Assembly: GCF_030272615.1 (NCBI RefSeq)
Contig: NC_081406.1
Coordinates: 110,885,783-110,949,782, forward strand
DNA: 64,000 nt
Direction of reading: 5' to 3'
DNA from: Cryptomeria japonica
Lineage: Eukaryota; Streptophyta; Pinopsida; Cupressales; Cupressaceae
Shown here: positions 22,668 through 35,106 of the stretch, piece by piece
Position numbering within the stretch: the stretch's first letter is position 1
How the letters are laid out: the number at the start of each line of letters is the position of its first letter
The notes under the pieces: model-generated
What the model was told of the DNA's origin: nothing
Seen by the model: the letters and a program-made list of their open reading frames with translations, nothing else
Database searches by the model: none
Position numbers and translations under genes: made by a program

Positions 22668-25372
22668 AATCCAAACACCAAAAAGATCAACTTTTTTTTT
22701 TTTTTAACCAATAACATGTTTGAATGTTGAAAATGTCACACAGGTTGCGCTTTTGACACTGTTTTGGTGCGTTTAACATTATTTTGGCGCTATTCACCCT
22801 GTTTCAGTGCTTTTTCCTTCTCTGTCTTTCCCTTTCTTTTAGTGCGTTTGTGTTAAATAGTGCCTCTGTTCAAATGCAGACTAGTGCTATTGTAACAAAA
22901 TGTTGTACAAATCACCTTGTAACCAAAAAAAAAAAAAAAAATTAGGCTTGTAGAAGCCCACCAAATAGGCGGATTTTACTAACTATTTTTCTCTTTTGTG
23001 CAGATTTAAATTAGATTAAAAAGTAGATTTATATTTTTTTACTAACTTGTTTTTTGAAGTTGGTTTTAAAAATGAATTCACTTTTTATTTTGGTTTAAAA
23101 TTAACTTCACATTTCAAATTTGGGCTTTTAAAAAAGAATCACACATTTGTTTGGGGCTCTTAAAAAGAATTTCATTGTTCCAAGGTAAAAAGAACCACAA
23201 ACTTATACAAAAACAACTTTATTTTTTTTTGCAAGTTAGGAAACAAACTTCGTTTTGGTGCTTAAAATCAACAAAGCAAATTTTATTTCTTGCATCAAGA
23301 TAAAACTCACAATCCACACTTCCATTTTTGGTGCACATAAAATTCACAATCAACTTGTCTCATTTTTAAAGCAATTTTACTTCATGCAAACGTGTTTTTC
23401 ATTAAGTTGACCAGGATTTTCAAATTCTAGTTTACTCAAACAATTGCCTTTGAAAATTAAAAAGAACACCATGATTGTTGGAGCAACATCTCCAAATAGT
23501 TAGATCACATTGCAATGATAGATTAAAAAGAACAAGTGTTTTTCGTGCTTGGCACACTTGTGCAAAGAGTTGGTCGAGTGGTCCTACTTCTAACACACAC
23601 TATCCTCTCCCTTGGCTTTCGTGGTCCTAGGTGCAAGAGAAAAGTGTTAGTAACACTCAAAATTTTATCTTTTTAAGAGAGGCCTGCCAAGAGACACATC
23701 ACTCTTGGGAACGACCTTGAGCAATAAATCCTTCGAGCCGCTATAGAAATCAGGTGAGAGTGAAAGTTGTAGCCTTGGGTATAGCTGTTCCTACAGTGTA
23801 ACTGGTCGAAAGGACAAATGGGCCCGAACACCAGTTACAAGGCTCTTAAGTGAGTCACTGTAGAATGAACTTATGTCCAAAAACATCGAACATGACTAAA
23901 CACCTTTAAGTAGTAGCCCACCCGTTCTATTGATTGAGGATATTTGTGATATAATTTAGTGCAAGAGTATAGATAGTTTTGCTCCCAAGATACTCACCAT
24001 ACATATTTCCTTGAGTAGAAACATAGCTTTTTGAAAAGTCACTTGTGGCTTGATAAAAGTGGTGACTCCCCCATCATAGGGATCATCTATTTGTTATGCT
24101 CATGCAAGACTTAGTATATCACATCCTTACTTGCCAAGGTGGGATTCATAAGGTATGTAGTACCAAAGTCAAAGAAATATCAAGATGTGGGCTAAATTTA
24201 TCACAACTGGCCATTTGACCTTAGGGATAAAAAGTGTTTGAAGTGTGTTCATTTTAGTTAAAACCAAGTGCAAATTGAGCCGACTTCAAGCTTTGGAAAT
24301 ACACCTTAAAATACATCTAAAGGAAGGGTTATATAAAAGTCCAAGGATTGGGTTGATCTAGACCCATACTCATTTGTGCCTTTGAGGCAACATTCTTGTG
24401 TTTGTGTGCTTGCTTTGTTTTCTTGTCAAAGAAAAATCAGAAAATCACTTCCCAAAAACAAAGTATTCATCCAACCAAACATCTATCAAAACAAACAAAA
24501 ACATCAAAAACAAGGTACAAACAACAAAGAGTCAAATTTTATGACCATTCTTCACATCTTGCGAAAGACGAAGCGTCATCAGAATATCAACTTGAAAAGA
24601 AGACCATTGAGCTCAAAGGCTTTGATCAAAAGGAGGAAATTCTTCTATATAAATAGACAAATCTTTGTCTCACATAGAGTCTTTCTGCGTCACATGCGTC
24701 TCTACCTTCAAGGAAAAACAAACGAATTTGATTCCGAATCATTGAACCGCAGAGCTTTTATGCAATATAGAGCTCTGAGTTATCACAAAAACCAAGGAGG
24801 AAAGATTAATCCCAACTTCTTCCCAAATGTCTGTATCACATACAACACAGCTCGAGAAATACCACCAACACCTGAAAGGGAAGAGATAGAGTTTGTCCCA
24901 TTTGTAACACAAAGTTTTTATTGAAGTTGAAAACATTTTCATCCATCATCTCACTCATACATCATCACTTCCTCATCAATCCGTCCCAACTCTCAAAACA
25001 TTAAGAGGTTCTTGTCCCAAGTTCTCTTTTAGATATTGCTTGAAATCAAACACATCACATCACTTTTTAGATTGTTTCTACATCTAGGATAAGCTCATCC
25101 TAAGAGACACATCTACGCAGGTTAAAACTAGTTCATGAGTGAATCCTCTCATTACTAGGTAGTTAAATCTGTAACACATCTCAGATTTCTCTACACCTTA
25201 TCACATCAAAACTTATCAAACAAACAAGCAATTCAAAGAAGGAATTTTGGTTACATCCACCTTAAAGGTGTTAGAGATCCACGTGCAACACAATTCACCA
25301 ACCATCAATCTCTCATTTCAACAAAAACTCATCATCATTTTCACACAATTTCAACAAAGACTCATAAACAAA
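22668..25372 (+). other. Element C 5' leader
   Basis: 2.7 kb between primer site and gag ATG, with homopolymer runs (poly-T near 22691, poly-A near 22926). It contains a 183-codon open frame at 24376-24924 (see separate entry). A long leader with a possible extra frame is typical of Tat/Ogre-type elements. Confidence 0.7.
24376..24924 (+). CDS. Small open frame of unknown function in element C leader
   Basis: 182 residues, Lys/Arg/Gln-rich in the first half, with no recognised domain, membrane segment or signal peptide. It lies 450 bp upstream of gag. Ogre-like elements carry an extra first frame in this position, so it could be a counterpart. Composition looks like untranslated AT-rich leader, and a second overlapping frame (24396-24656) is also open, so chance is quite possible. 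Confidence 0.25.
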   Translation: MPLRQHSCVCVLALFSCQRKIRKSLPKNKVFIQPNIYQNKQKHQKQGTNNKESNFMTILHILRKTKRHQNINLKRRPLSSKALIKRRKFFYINRQIFVSHRVFLRHMRLYLQGKTNEFDSESLNRRAFMQYRALSYHKNQGGKINPNFFPNVCITYNTAREIPPTPEREEIEFVPFVTQSFY

Positions 25373-27067
25373 ATGGCCCAAACCTGATCACAGTCACGGC
25401 AACAAGAAATAGAAATAGAAGAAGAAGAAGAGGAAAATCTCAATGAATTCCAAGAAGCACTTGGAGGAAATGCAAATGACGAAAACCCAAGTACTCCTAC
25501 TCCTGCAACAATAGAAAGGGCTCAGCATAACCCTCTCTTTAATAGATTGTTTGACGAAATACTCAGGAGCAATGCAGATGCTCACTTCTTAAAACTCGCT
25601 CAAGAAGGAGCCAAACTCCCCTCAAACTTTGATCTTGCCCAATTAAGACAAGCATCAGAAAGACAAAGTCACCATGAGGAGGAAAGAGGTAGATATCCCA
25701 TCAGATATAACATTCCTCGAGGTAACCCACCACCTCCTCCTCCAAATGAAATGGAGATGTTGCGGCAACAAGTCGAGAATCTCGCCCAACAACTTCATAG
25801 TGGTGTCAAGATTAACCAATTTTCACTCAATGACATCTGTCCTTATCCTTTTGATAGGAATCTTTACATGCCACCATTTCCACGAGGATTCGAAACACCC
25901 AAATTTGAAAAATATAGAGGAAAGGGGGATCCCCGCGATCATGTCTGAGAATTTCATTCCGCTTGTCTCGAAGTAGCATATGAAGACACATACCTAATGC
26001 GCCATTTTCCCCAAAGCTTGGGAGGAACAACCACATCATGGTTTTCCCAACTACCAGGTGGCATTAGAACATTTGAGGAACTTATCCAAAAATTCCTTGC
26101 TCATTACTCTCATAACATTGAACGCGACATCACCATGGCTGATCTGTGCAACACCAAACAAAAACCAGGTGAACTATTCTCAGTATTCCTGCAACGATGG
26201 CGCCAAATGTCTAGTAGACGTTCTCTTCAGTTACCTGAACGAGAACTAGTGGAAATATTCATTTCCAACTTAAACGAAGAAATGGAATTTCACCTGGATG
26301 TCAAAGACACAGACTCTTTTAATGATATGATCACCAAGGGTTTAAAATGTGAATGGGCACTCATCAAGAAAGGACTCATCAAAATCTTTAATGAACCAAA
26401 AGATGGTCCTCGCCCATGCTTCAATAGCGATAAACCAAGCTTCTGGAATAAAAACAAGAATATCGTCAACGATGGGGTTGTGGATGCCCAGACTATCCAA
26501 AACGCACAACCTATGGTTCAGTTTGCAGGACAAAATCCTCCACCTCAAAACAACACAAATGTTCCTTCTAATCAAGGTTGCATCACATCTCACAATGAAC
26601 CTAGACCTCGTCAGCAAAAACAGAAACGCACATACACTCCCTTAGGGGAACCCATTGAAACAGTATTGCGACAACTCATTTCTCAAAATTTGGTCACTCT
26701 ACCTAAACTATCAAACTATGAGCCTCAGGTCAAACCGGCATGGTGGAGAGATACTGAACACTGTGAATTCCATCAAGGAAGAGGACACAAGACAAGTAAT
26801 TGTCACCGATTGAAAGATCTCATTCAAGATCTTATTGACCGAGGATAAATTGAAATTGAAGGACATGACCCAAAAACAACAAATAATGATCATTTGATGT
26901 TCAAAAATCCACTTCCATCACAAGATCAAAGGGGTCCTTCCACTTCCAGGCGAGGCACTGATACCACTGATTATACGCAGGCTACGTATAATTACACTGT
27001 AAATCATCTGTATGATGCCAATGAACAAGTTGCAACCATAACCTTCAAAAATCCCAACTCAAATTGA
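25373..27067 (+). pseudogene. Element C gag
   Basis: ATG at 25373 (MAQT) opens a frame that stays in register with pol. After an acidic Glu-rich start comes a helical N-terminus, then a retrotransposon gag capsid domain at about 25900-26350 (LMRHFPQSLGGTTTSWF, ELIQKFLAHY, FLQRWRQMSSR). A basic linker follows, and then a CX2HX4HX4C finger (CEFHQGRGHKTSNC, 26762-26803), the form typical of Tat and Athila gags. Stops: TGA 25385, TGA 25946, TAA 26846, TGA 27065. Each could be a CGA or CAA codon changed by one C-to-T step. In normal copies gag and pol would be one polyprotein here. Confidence 0.93.
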
Positions 27068-30000
27068 AATGTTGTTACGCGTCGCGACAAAGTTACCATC
27101 AAGGCAGCTCCACAAGGCACCACCTCCATCCCAAAGCAGTACAATCTTGTGGAACAATTAGACAAAACCCCTGCGCTTATATCCATTTTAGAGCTTTTGC
27201 GTCTATCGCCATCTCATAAAACTATCTTGGATCAAGCACTCCAAGAGGCGTCAGTCCCTGCAAACCTGAATACAGACCAATTTCAAGCAATGGTTGGAAG
27301 TCTAAAGTCATCACCTTGTCTCACTTTTTCTGAAAGTGACAACTCTTCCTTCCAGCAACCTCATAACGCTTCGCTACACATTGAAGGCTTTATCAACCAA
27401 CATAGGATCAAGCGAGTCTTGATCGATAATGGAGCAGGCCTGAACATTTGTACACTACAATTGGTCATAGCATTGGGCTATGCAGTAGAGTCAGTGGATC
27501 CTCGTAAGAAAATCATAATCAAAGCCTATGATGATGCAGAACGTTCATCCAAAGGAGCTGTGGTACTACCAATCCGTGTAGGCCCTGTGGTAAAGCACAT
27601 CATTTGTCAGGTCCTGGACCTTCCTCTGCCATACAATCTATTATTAGGGAGACCTTGGATACATGCCATGCAAGCCATTCCATCTACCTACCATCAATGT
27701 ATCAAGTTCCCACATAACGGTGTAGAGATCACAATTCTAGGCGATGCAAACCCCTTTGCATTTTGCCATAATATCAGCCATCAACCAGAGATTACCGTTC
27801 CTAATAATAGAGAAGCCATTTCCTCCACATCATATATAAGTCCCGCCTCTCTTGCCAGTTCGAACACCACTATACCAAAGCAAGAAAAGCTTAAGATGAA
27901 AATAGCAGAGGAAGGTCCCGGGGAATACAACTTGAGTCAGCTCTTTTGTGTGGGACAAATGCCCACTTCTCCTAGAACACATGGTAAACCACAACAGTTA
28001 CTTCAGCAACCACTGATCACGCCAGCATGTACCTTGACACCTTTCATCCTTGGAAAGAGTCAAGAGGAAGAGACACAAGATGAAGACCTAGCGAAATGGA
28101 TCTATAAAGATCCCATCACCACTGATAAACCGCGAGTTACACTTCCTACAGAACAGTATGGCAAAGGCCTCCTCATTATGCAAAGAATGGGATATGATGG
28201 TCAGAGTGTTTTGGGATACTGCAAACAAGGACGACATGAACCTCTGCTACCAGAATTCAAGCCCAAAGGTAATACAGGCCTAGGCTTTGAAAAAGAGATC
28301 CTTCCTAAACTCAAATTCAAAGGAAAACCCAGCAAACCATTTTGCCCACCTACTGCAAAGAGGACACCTTTCATAATCAAAGCACCATCAAGCACTATCC
28401 CCACTGCCCCATCGAGGCTCACAACCCCACCGCAACCGTCATCAATATCATTCATCCCACCAAATGAACCAGTAATCCCATCAGCAACACCATTTGTAGC
28501 AACAACGGTATGGAAACCCACAGCAACATCTATGGCACCAGCCATTCCAATAGAAGCCACTAAATCAACACTGATGATACTTCTAGTAACAAATCCTTTA
28601 ATCCCCATCACAGTTCCTACAGCACCAATCACTACAAAGGTACATAAACCAATCACGCCTACAGTATTCAACTCCAGCGACATCCCAGTATGGTATAGCA
28701 ATCGGATGCTGGAGAGTGATTCAGAGACCGACTCACATGAGTGGGAATTTGATTCTGTACAGCTTAACACTTCAGATGAGGAAGACACATCACCACCTCC
28801 GCCACGCAAAGACATCCCTGTTTACGGAGAAGCACAGATAAAGACCACTTGGGTACCTGAGCTGGAAACATCTTCCACAGACCCTATGTCTCATCCTACG
28901 TCTGATTCTGACAGGGAGAGTACCATTAACGACCTTCACCATAATGTCTTAACCCTCACTAATACATCTAACGAACTTAACCTAATCGATGACGTAATGC
29001 CCATTATCCACCCTGAACTCATCGAATGGACCCAATCAAATCCCCCATGTCTTGACCTCTTCCAAAACGATGAGGCTATCATTGACTTTTTGGAAATAAG
29101 GGATAACCTACCAAGCGGGGATCACAAAGCTGGATTCACCATTGAACTTAATAGCGTAGCATACTTCGGGGTGGATGCCAAACCTTTCAGCTGCAAAAAT
29201 ATAACAATAAAACATGGATCTTCCAGTGAAAACCACACTATGGCACTGTTTGATCCGACAAAAGTAAAAAGAAAGAGCGTATCCAATGGTGAAAACCTCT
29301 CTGAGGCGCCTGAGGATGAAGGGTTTGACATTCTCCCTGCTAATGCACAACAGGAACGAACAACGATCCTCATTGAGGAGACCAAAGAATACAATGTCGG
29401 GATTCTTGAAAATCCTCATATCATACATCTGGCATCTCTTCTCACTCCCAAGGAACAACCTAAATTTATAGAGTTCTTCCAGCAGTGTCAGATCAACTTT
29501 GCATGGTCATATGCAGACATGCCTGGGCTTGATCCTGATTTAGTCATGCATCACCTCACTGTAGCAGAAGGAGCAAAACCTGTCAAGCAGAAGCTTCGTA
29601 AGATGCATCCTCAGATTGCAGTGCTAGTAAAAATAGAACTCAAGAAACTCCTGGATGTTGGTTTCATTAGACCAATTGATTATGCAGAATGGATCTCCAA
29701 TATTGTGCCAGTTGGCAAACCAAAAGGGGGCATCCGCATTTGTACCGACTTCAGAGATCTAAATAAGGCCTGTCCTAAGGATGATTTCCCCCTACCAAAT
29801 ATCGACATCATAGTGGATCTAACAGTAGGACATGCGATGCTTTCACTCATGGATGGCTTTTCAGGATACAATCAAATAAAGATCGCACCAGAGGACCAAC
29901 ATAAGACAACCTTCACATGTCCATGGGTCACATACTACTGGAATGTAATGCCTTTTGGTCTAAAGAATGCAGGAGCGACCTATCAAAGAGCAATGACCAC

Positions 30001-32659
30001 CATCTTCCATGACATGATGCATACTATGATGGAAGATTATGTGGATGACTTACTAGCAAAATCACTCACTAGAGATGGGCATCTCCACATCTTAGATAAA
30101 ATCTTTGATAGACTAGAACAATACCATGTTCGACTCAACCCAAAGAAATGTGTCTTCGGAGTGACCTCCGGGAAACTTCTAGGATACATTGTCTCAAGCA
30201 AAGGAATTGAGGTTGACCCAGCAAAGGTAAAAGCTATAATGGACATGCCACCTCCAAAGAATATCAGTCAGCTAAGAACACTACAAGGACGGCTTCAATC
30301 AATCCAAAGATTCATTGCACAATTGGCTGATAAATGTCACCCATTCACACACCTGCTACACAAGAACATCCACTTTCAGTGGGATGCCAAATGCCAACAA
30401 GCATTTCAGGTGCTTAAAGACTATCTCATGAATCCACCATTGCTGATGCCACCAGATCCAAGTAGACCGTTGTTACTTTATATCTCGGCGACAAGTACAA
30501 CATTAGGTGTATTATTGGCACAACATAATGCAAAAGGCAAAGAGTGTGTTGTTTACTACATCTCTCACACACTGGTTGGCTATGAACTCAATTACACACC
30601 TATTGAGCGAGCTTGCCTAGCAGTAATCTTAGCAGCCACTAAATTGTGGCACTATCTGTTGACACACAAGGTACAACTCATCGCAAAGATTGATCCACTC
30701 AAGTATTTACTCAGCAAAGCAGCATTGACAGGTCGCTTGGCCAAATGGGTAATGATTCTAAGTGAATTTGACATCGAGTATGTGGACCGTAAAGCTATCA
30801 AAGGGCAGGTCATTGTAGATCAGTTGGCCGATGCACCACTCATAGGCGATCATCCCCTCATTTCCAATTTTCCAGATGAAGAGATATTCATGATCACAGA
30901 AGTACAACCATGGAAACTATATTTTGATGGTTCATACACTAGGCACAGCTCAGGGGCAGGCATTCTGTTTATCACACCTCAAGGTGATAGCATCTCGAAG
31001 TCTTACAGGCTCACATTTCCATGCACAAACAACATAGAAGAGTATGAGGCCTTGATCACAGGACTCAGGTTAGCCGTACAATGGAAATTACAAGAACTAC
31101 AAGTATATGGCGATTCCCAACTAGTCATTCGACAAGCAACAGATGAATATCAGACCAAAGATGATAAACTCATGCCATATAAGCAAATGGTGGACACTCT
31201 AAAGACAACATTTACTACTATCACTTTTGAGCAGATACTAAGAGATCAGAATCGAGCTGCTGATGCTATGGCTACCATCGCATCTCTCCTAGATCTTCCA
31301 CAAAATTCAACACGCTATGAGTTCTTGGTAGAACAGCTTTGGATCCCCGCTTATGATATCCCCAAATCTGAAATGATATGTCACCTTGTCAGTTCTGAAT
31401 CCCCATGGTGCGGTGAGTTCTACACCTATCTCCACGATCACACCCTTCCTCCCAACCAATCAAATAACCAACGTAAAACCTTCATTCGCCAAACTGCTCG
31501 ATATACCATTATTGCCGAAACCCTATACCGATGCAGTCTTGATGGTACTCTCCTTCGATGTCTGGAACAAGATGAGATAACAAAGGCTTTGGAAGAGGTA
31601 CATGAAGGAATTTGCGGGACTCACTCAAGTGGTCCGTCACTAGCCAAGAAACTCATGCGAGCTGGATATTATTGGCCATCTATAGAAAAGGATTCCTACT
31701 ACTTTGTCAGAAAATGCAAGAAATGTCAAGTTCATGGCGACCTGATACATGCACCAGCCCAGGAACTGCAACCAATCATGACACCATGGCCTTTCTGTCA
31801 ATGGGGCCTTGACCTTGTGGGTAAGATTCATCCATCTTCATCTAATGGCAATAAATTCATTATTACCGCCACCGAATATTTCACCAAGTGGATCGAAGCT
31901 GTTCCACTTACCCAAGTCACCGACAAGCAGATCGCCTCATTCATCCTCAACTACATCATCTTCCGGTATGGTGTGCCCATGTCCATCATCATAGATAACG
32001 GTCTTCCTTTCAAAAATTAGGATGTCCGTGAACTTTGTGAGAAATTTCATATCCAACACCGCTTTTCCACTCCCTATTACCCACAAGGCAATGGTCAGGC
32101 CGAAGCATCCAATAAAAACATATTGAGGATCCTAAAGAAGATAGTCAATGATGCCGGCCGTGATTGGCGTGTTCAACTAAATCCAACATTATGGGCATAT
32201 CGAACTAGCATTCGAACCCCTACAGATGCAACTCCTTATTCATTGGTCTATGGTGCAGAAGCTATCTTACCTATTGAGGTTGAGATACCATCATTACGAG
32301 TTTCCTTGCATAATCTCATCGATGATGAAGCATACAAAGTCTCACGCCTTCAGGACTTAGAGTTACTTGAGAAGCGACAAGCTGCATACAATCACCTCAA
32401 AGCCTATCAGCAGCGCATGAGTAGAAGCTACAATCACCGAGTTAGACCTCGTACATTTGAGGTAGGTGATCTTGTTCTTCGAGAGAATCCTCGCAACCAA
32501 CCAAACAGAGAACATCAAGGCAAGTTTGAATCAAACTGGCTCGGCCCATATGTTGTCACTGCTGTATTCGGGTCTGGGGCATATCAGTTGGCTACATCAG
32601 ACAGAGAACCGCTCGCAGATCCAATCAATAGCATGCACCTCAAACGGTTTTATACCTAA
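27068..32659 (+). pseudogene. Element C pol: protease, G-patch, RT, two RNase H domains, integrase
   Basis: From the ATG at 27149 the frame is open for 1,623 codons to a TAG at 32018, then continues in the same frame to a natural stop at 32657-32659. Residues counted from 27149: aspartic protease VLIDNGAGLNIC (Asp 93); G-patch about 347-382 (GYDGQSVLGY ... GNTGLGF); a Pro/Thr/Ser-rich linker about 400-560; reverse transcriptase about 800-990 with YVDD at 964-967 (30038-30049); a first RNase H about 1070-1225 that has lost its usual first Asp (LLLYISAT); a second, archaeal-type RNase H from 1255 with Asp 1260 in YFDGS; integrase HHCC finger about 1485-1530, Asp 1555 (GLDLVG) and Asp 1616 (IDNG). 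The stop then falls between the second Asp and the Glu of QAEASN. One change (CAG to TAG) thus kills integrase. The integrase tail runs through 32123-32659. Confidence 0.95.
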
Positions 32660-35106
32660 GGTGTACAAGGCATCAGGCTCCCCTGCATACCAGAAAATAC
32701 CAAAAACATTCAGAAAAATGTCCTGAAGAAATACAAAAACATTCAAAAAAGTAAGGAAAAATCATCCATCCAAACGGTGAACAACCACTCCAGTGGCACC
32801 TTGGCTAAGTGCGATGGCGAAAACCTGGCAAACAGGCGCCACTTGTAAAGGCAATGGCTCCAGTATCTTTCAGGCTCGTTGCGATCACATTCATACATAC
32901 ACACATCCATCCATCTAACCATGGCTTGTTATTTGATCTGTAATCCAAGAAAGTACTTCGTGCGTCTGGCATCCCACCTTTTCATAGTCAGGTCTAAAAT
33001 TGGGGGCAATGCCTTTAACCTATTGATGGAAGTCGATTCTACATTGTCTTATGATTCATTAAGTTCTTTATTCAAAACAATCATCAAAAATATCAAAAAC
33101 ATTCAAAAATGTCCCAGAAAATATCAAAAACATTCAAAAACAATACAAAATCCAAAAACATTCAAAAATGATTCACAAAATCCAAAAACATCGGAAAAAC
33201 CATCAAAAATCACCCAAGAACATGACAACACCTTGTACATGTTCATCCGATCAGATACAAAACAAACATTGACAAAATACTCACACAAATGAACACTTAT
33301 CACTCGACCAACACAATCAACATCTACAATCCAAACTGTCTTAAACAAGGATGCATCCTTCCTTATCAAAACAAAGAGAAGATGACATTTTCTTTGACAA
33401 GAAAATTATGTTAAGCTATCAAATACTTGGCTGATTTATGAGTACAATCATTTGTTTATCTGTATCGAGATCTTTCAGCATTGTTTTGTATCGTTTGCGC
33501 ATTAATTCCGATGAAGTTCTGGGGCATGTACTAATGGTGTCTACGTGGGAAGTTCACTAAGCTACGTGATCTTATGCAAAATGCAGTCATAGATCCCTAC
33601 AGTTTGCTGACTACAACATATACCTCGACCATATAAGCATGAACCATTACCAAGGATCCATATTCTTTATTCTTTATGTATATACTGTTTGTTTGTAGGT
33701 ACAATTCTCTTTCTTTGGTTCCTCCTACCTCAACCAAACTGGATAAAGGTTTTTATTTCTTAGTATGGTATGCACTTGTCTCAGGATATGATCAGCCTAA
33801 GATCAAGGAGAACGATCCAAGTCATGCATGAACGGAGATAATCCTTGTCTGTTCCGCAAGCAATACTCAGTTCAACTTGATCCATTATATCAAGTTGCTT
33901 GTATTAACTTGCTATATCAAATCCATGTAAGAAATACTCTGGTCATCTTGAATCATTATGCCAAGATGCTTGTATTCTCTTCCAACATTTTAAAAGCTCA
34001 ATGATGAAAATAGAGCACTATGGATCGTCATTCCATCTCATCTATATATACTGCATTCCGTTGCATTCCAACCATCCATACATTCATAATAGCTGCATAT
34101 CATGCATACATAGTCATAATAATGCATACTCTATTTTCCTCTTCTTCCATAGGAATGAGTCATAGGTCCTCCATTTCTTCTAACATCGAACCCCCCCAAC
34201 CCTCCCCATCTCAATAATCAACATCACATATCCTTCATCGTTTCCCATCAACCCAATCAAGCCACGTTCATCACCATCCATCTCTAATAGGAGGGATTGT
34301 GTTTCCCATCCTCATTCATCCACACAATCAAGCAAGTTACTCTGTCTACACAGATACATCGACTCCCACACACCTAGACTATCAACAGATACTCTGATCA
34401 AGTATCTTTGGGTCTCAACAGGTAATCGATTATGGTAATCCTAGACTACATCGGGCATTTATCATAATGACCTAGTCTCAACGGGGCTGCCATGATTCCC
34501 CACAACCATCCATCACACGCACATACTATCAATTGATCAACCAATCAAACACAATCCAACGGACAATTACATCAATTGTCTACGTCTCAACGAGTATTTT
34601 GCTTCATACACCTTGACTTCATCGGGCAATTACATCAATTGTCTAAGTCACATCAGGTCACTTTGATTCACTTACTCAGACTTTATCATGTCCAAGCAAC
34701 CAACTGACATCAACTGTCATGCTTTGACTTGACCGGGGCAATTAAACTGATTGCACCAGATTGTCCAACCAATTTTGATCAATTGTATAGCATCAATCCA
34801 AACCCCACACTACATCTGCTATGTATCTCTTGCATGACCTCAGGGTACTCACTGGCTTGTTGTTTCTTCATATTCACTCCATTTTCTCCCATTCTTTCAT
34901 CATTAGTTCTAATTTCTTCTATTCTACCTCCCCTCCACTTTGCATTCTTTTTCGAGAGATCGCCCGATTTTTCAAAATAAAATTCGGCCCATCTCTCGAG
35001 GGGGCATACCACCCATTAAATTTAAATTTTATGGGGCATTTCTTCACACCTATTTTTCTTTCTTTGAAACGACGCGATAAACTGCACCATCTCAAAGAGG
35101 GGCAAA
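32660..35106 (+). other. Element C 3' untranslated region and polypurine tract
   Basis: No coding signal on either strand. It holds six short copies of caaaaacattcaaaaa (32703-33190), a probable RNA hairpin (32792-32843), and from about 34390 to 34790 loose repeats around gggcaattacatcaattgtc and tagtctcaacgggg. It ends with the polypurine tract aaagaggggcaaa (35094-35106) directly before the LTR. Unlike H, it has no antisense PMD gene. Confidence 0.75.
32792..32843 (+). ncRNA. Probable stem-loop just after element C pol
   Basis: agtggcacc (32792-32800) pairs with ggcgccact (32835-32843) except for one mismatch, enclosing 34 nt that include a second small inverted repeat, cctg...cagg (32824-32836). 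It is locally GC-rich in AT-rich surroundings and sits about 130 bp after the pol stop. A role in the genomic RNA (packaging, stability) is conceivable but not shown. Confidence 0.4.

Noticed and set aside
28201-28815. 204-codon Gly/Val-rich frame on the minus strand
   Set aside because: Antisense shadow of the Pro/Thr-rich linker of element C pol.
32700-33200. caaaaacattcaaaaa copies as a CRISPR-like array
   Set aside because: Irregular spacing, A-rich composition and location in a retrotransposon 3' untranslated region of a plant genome.
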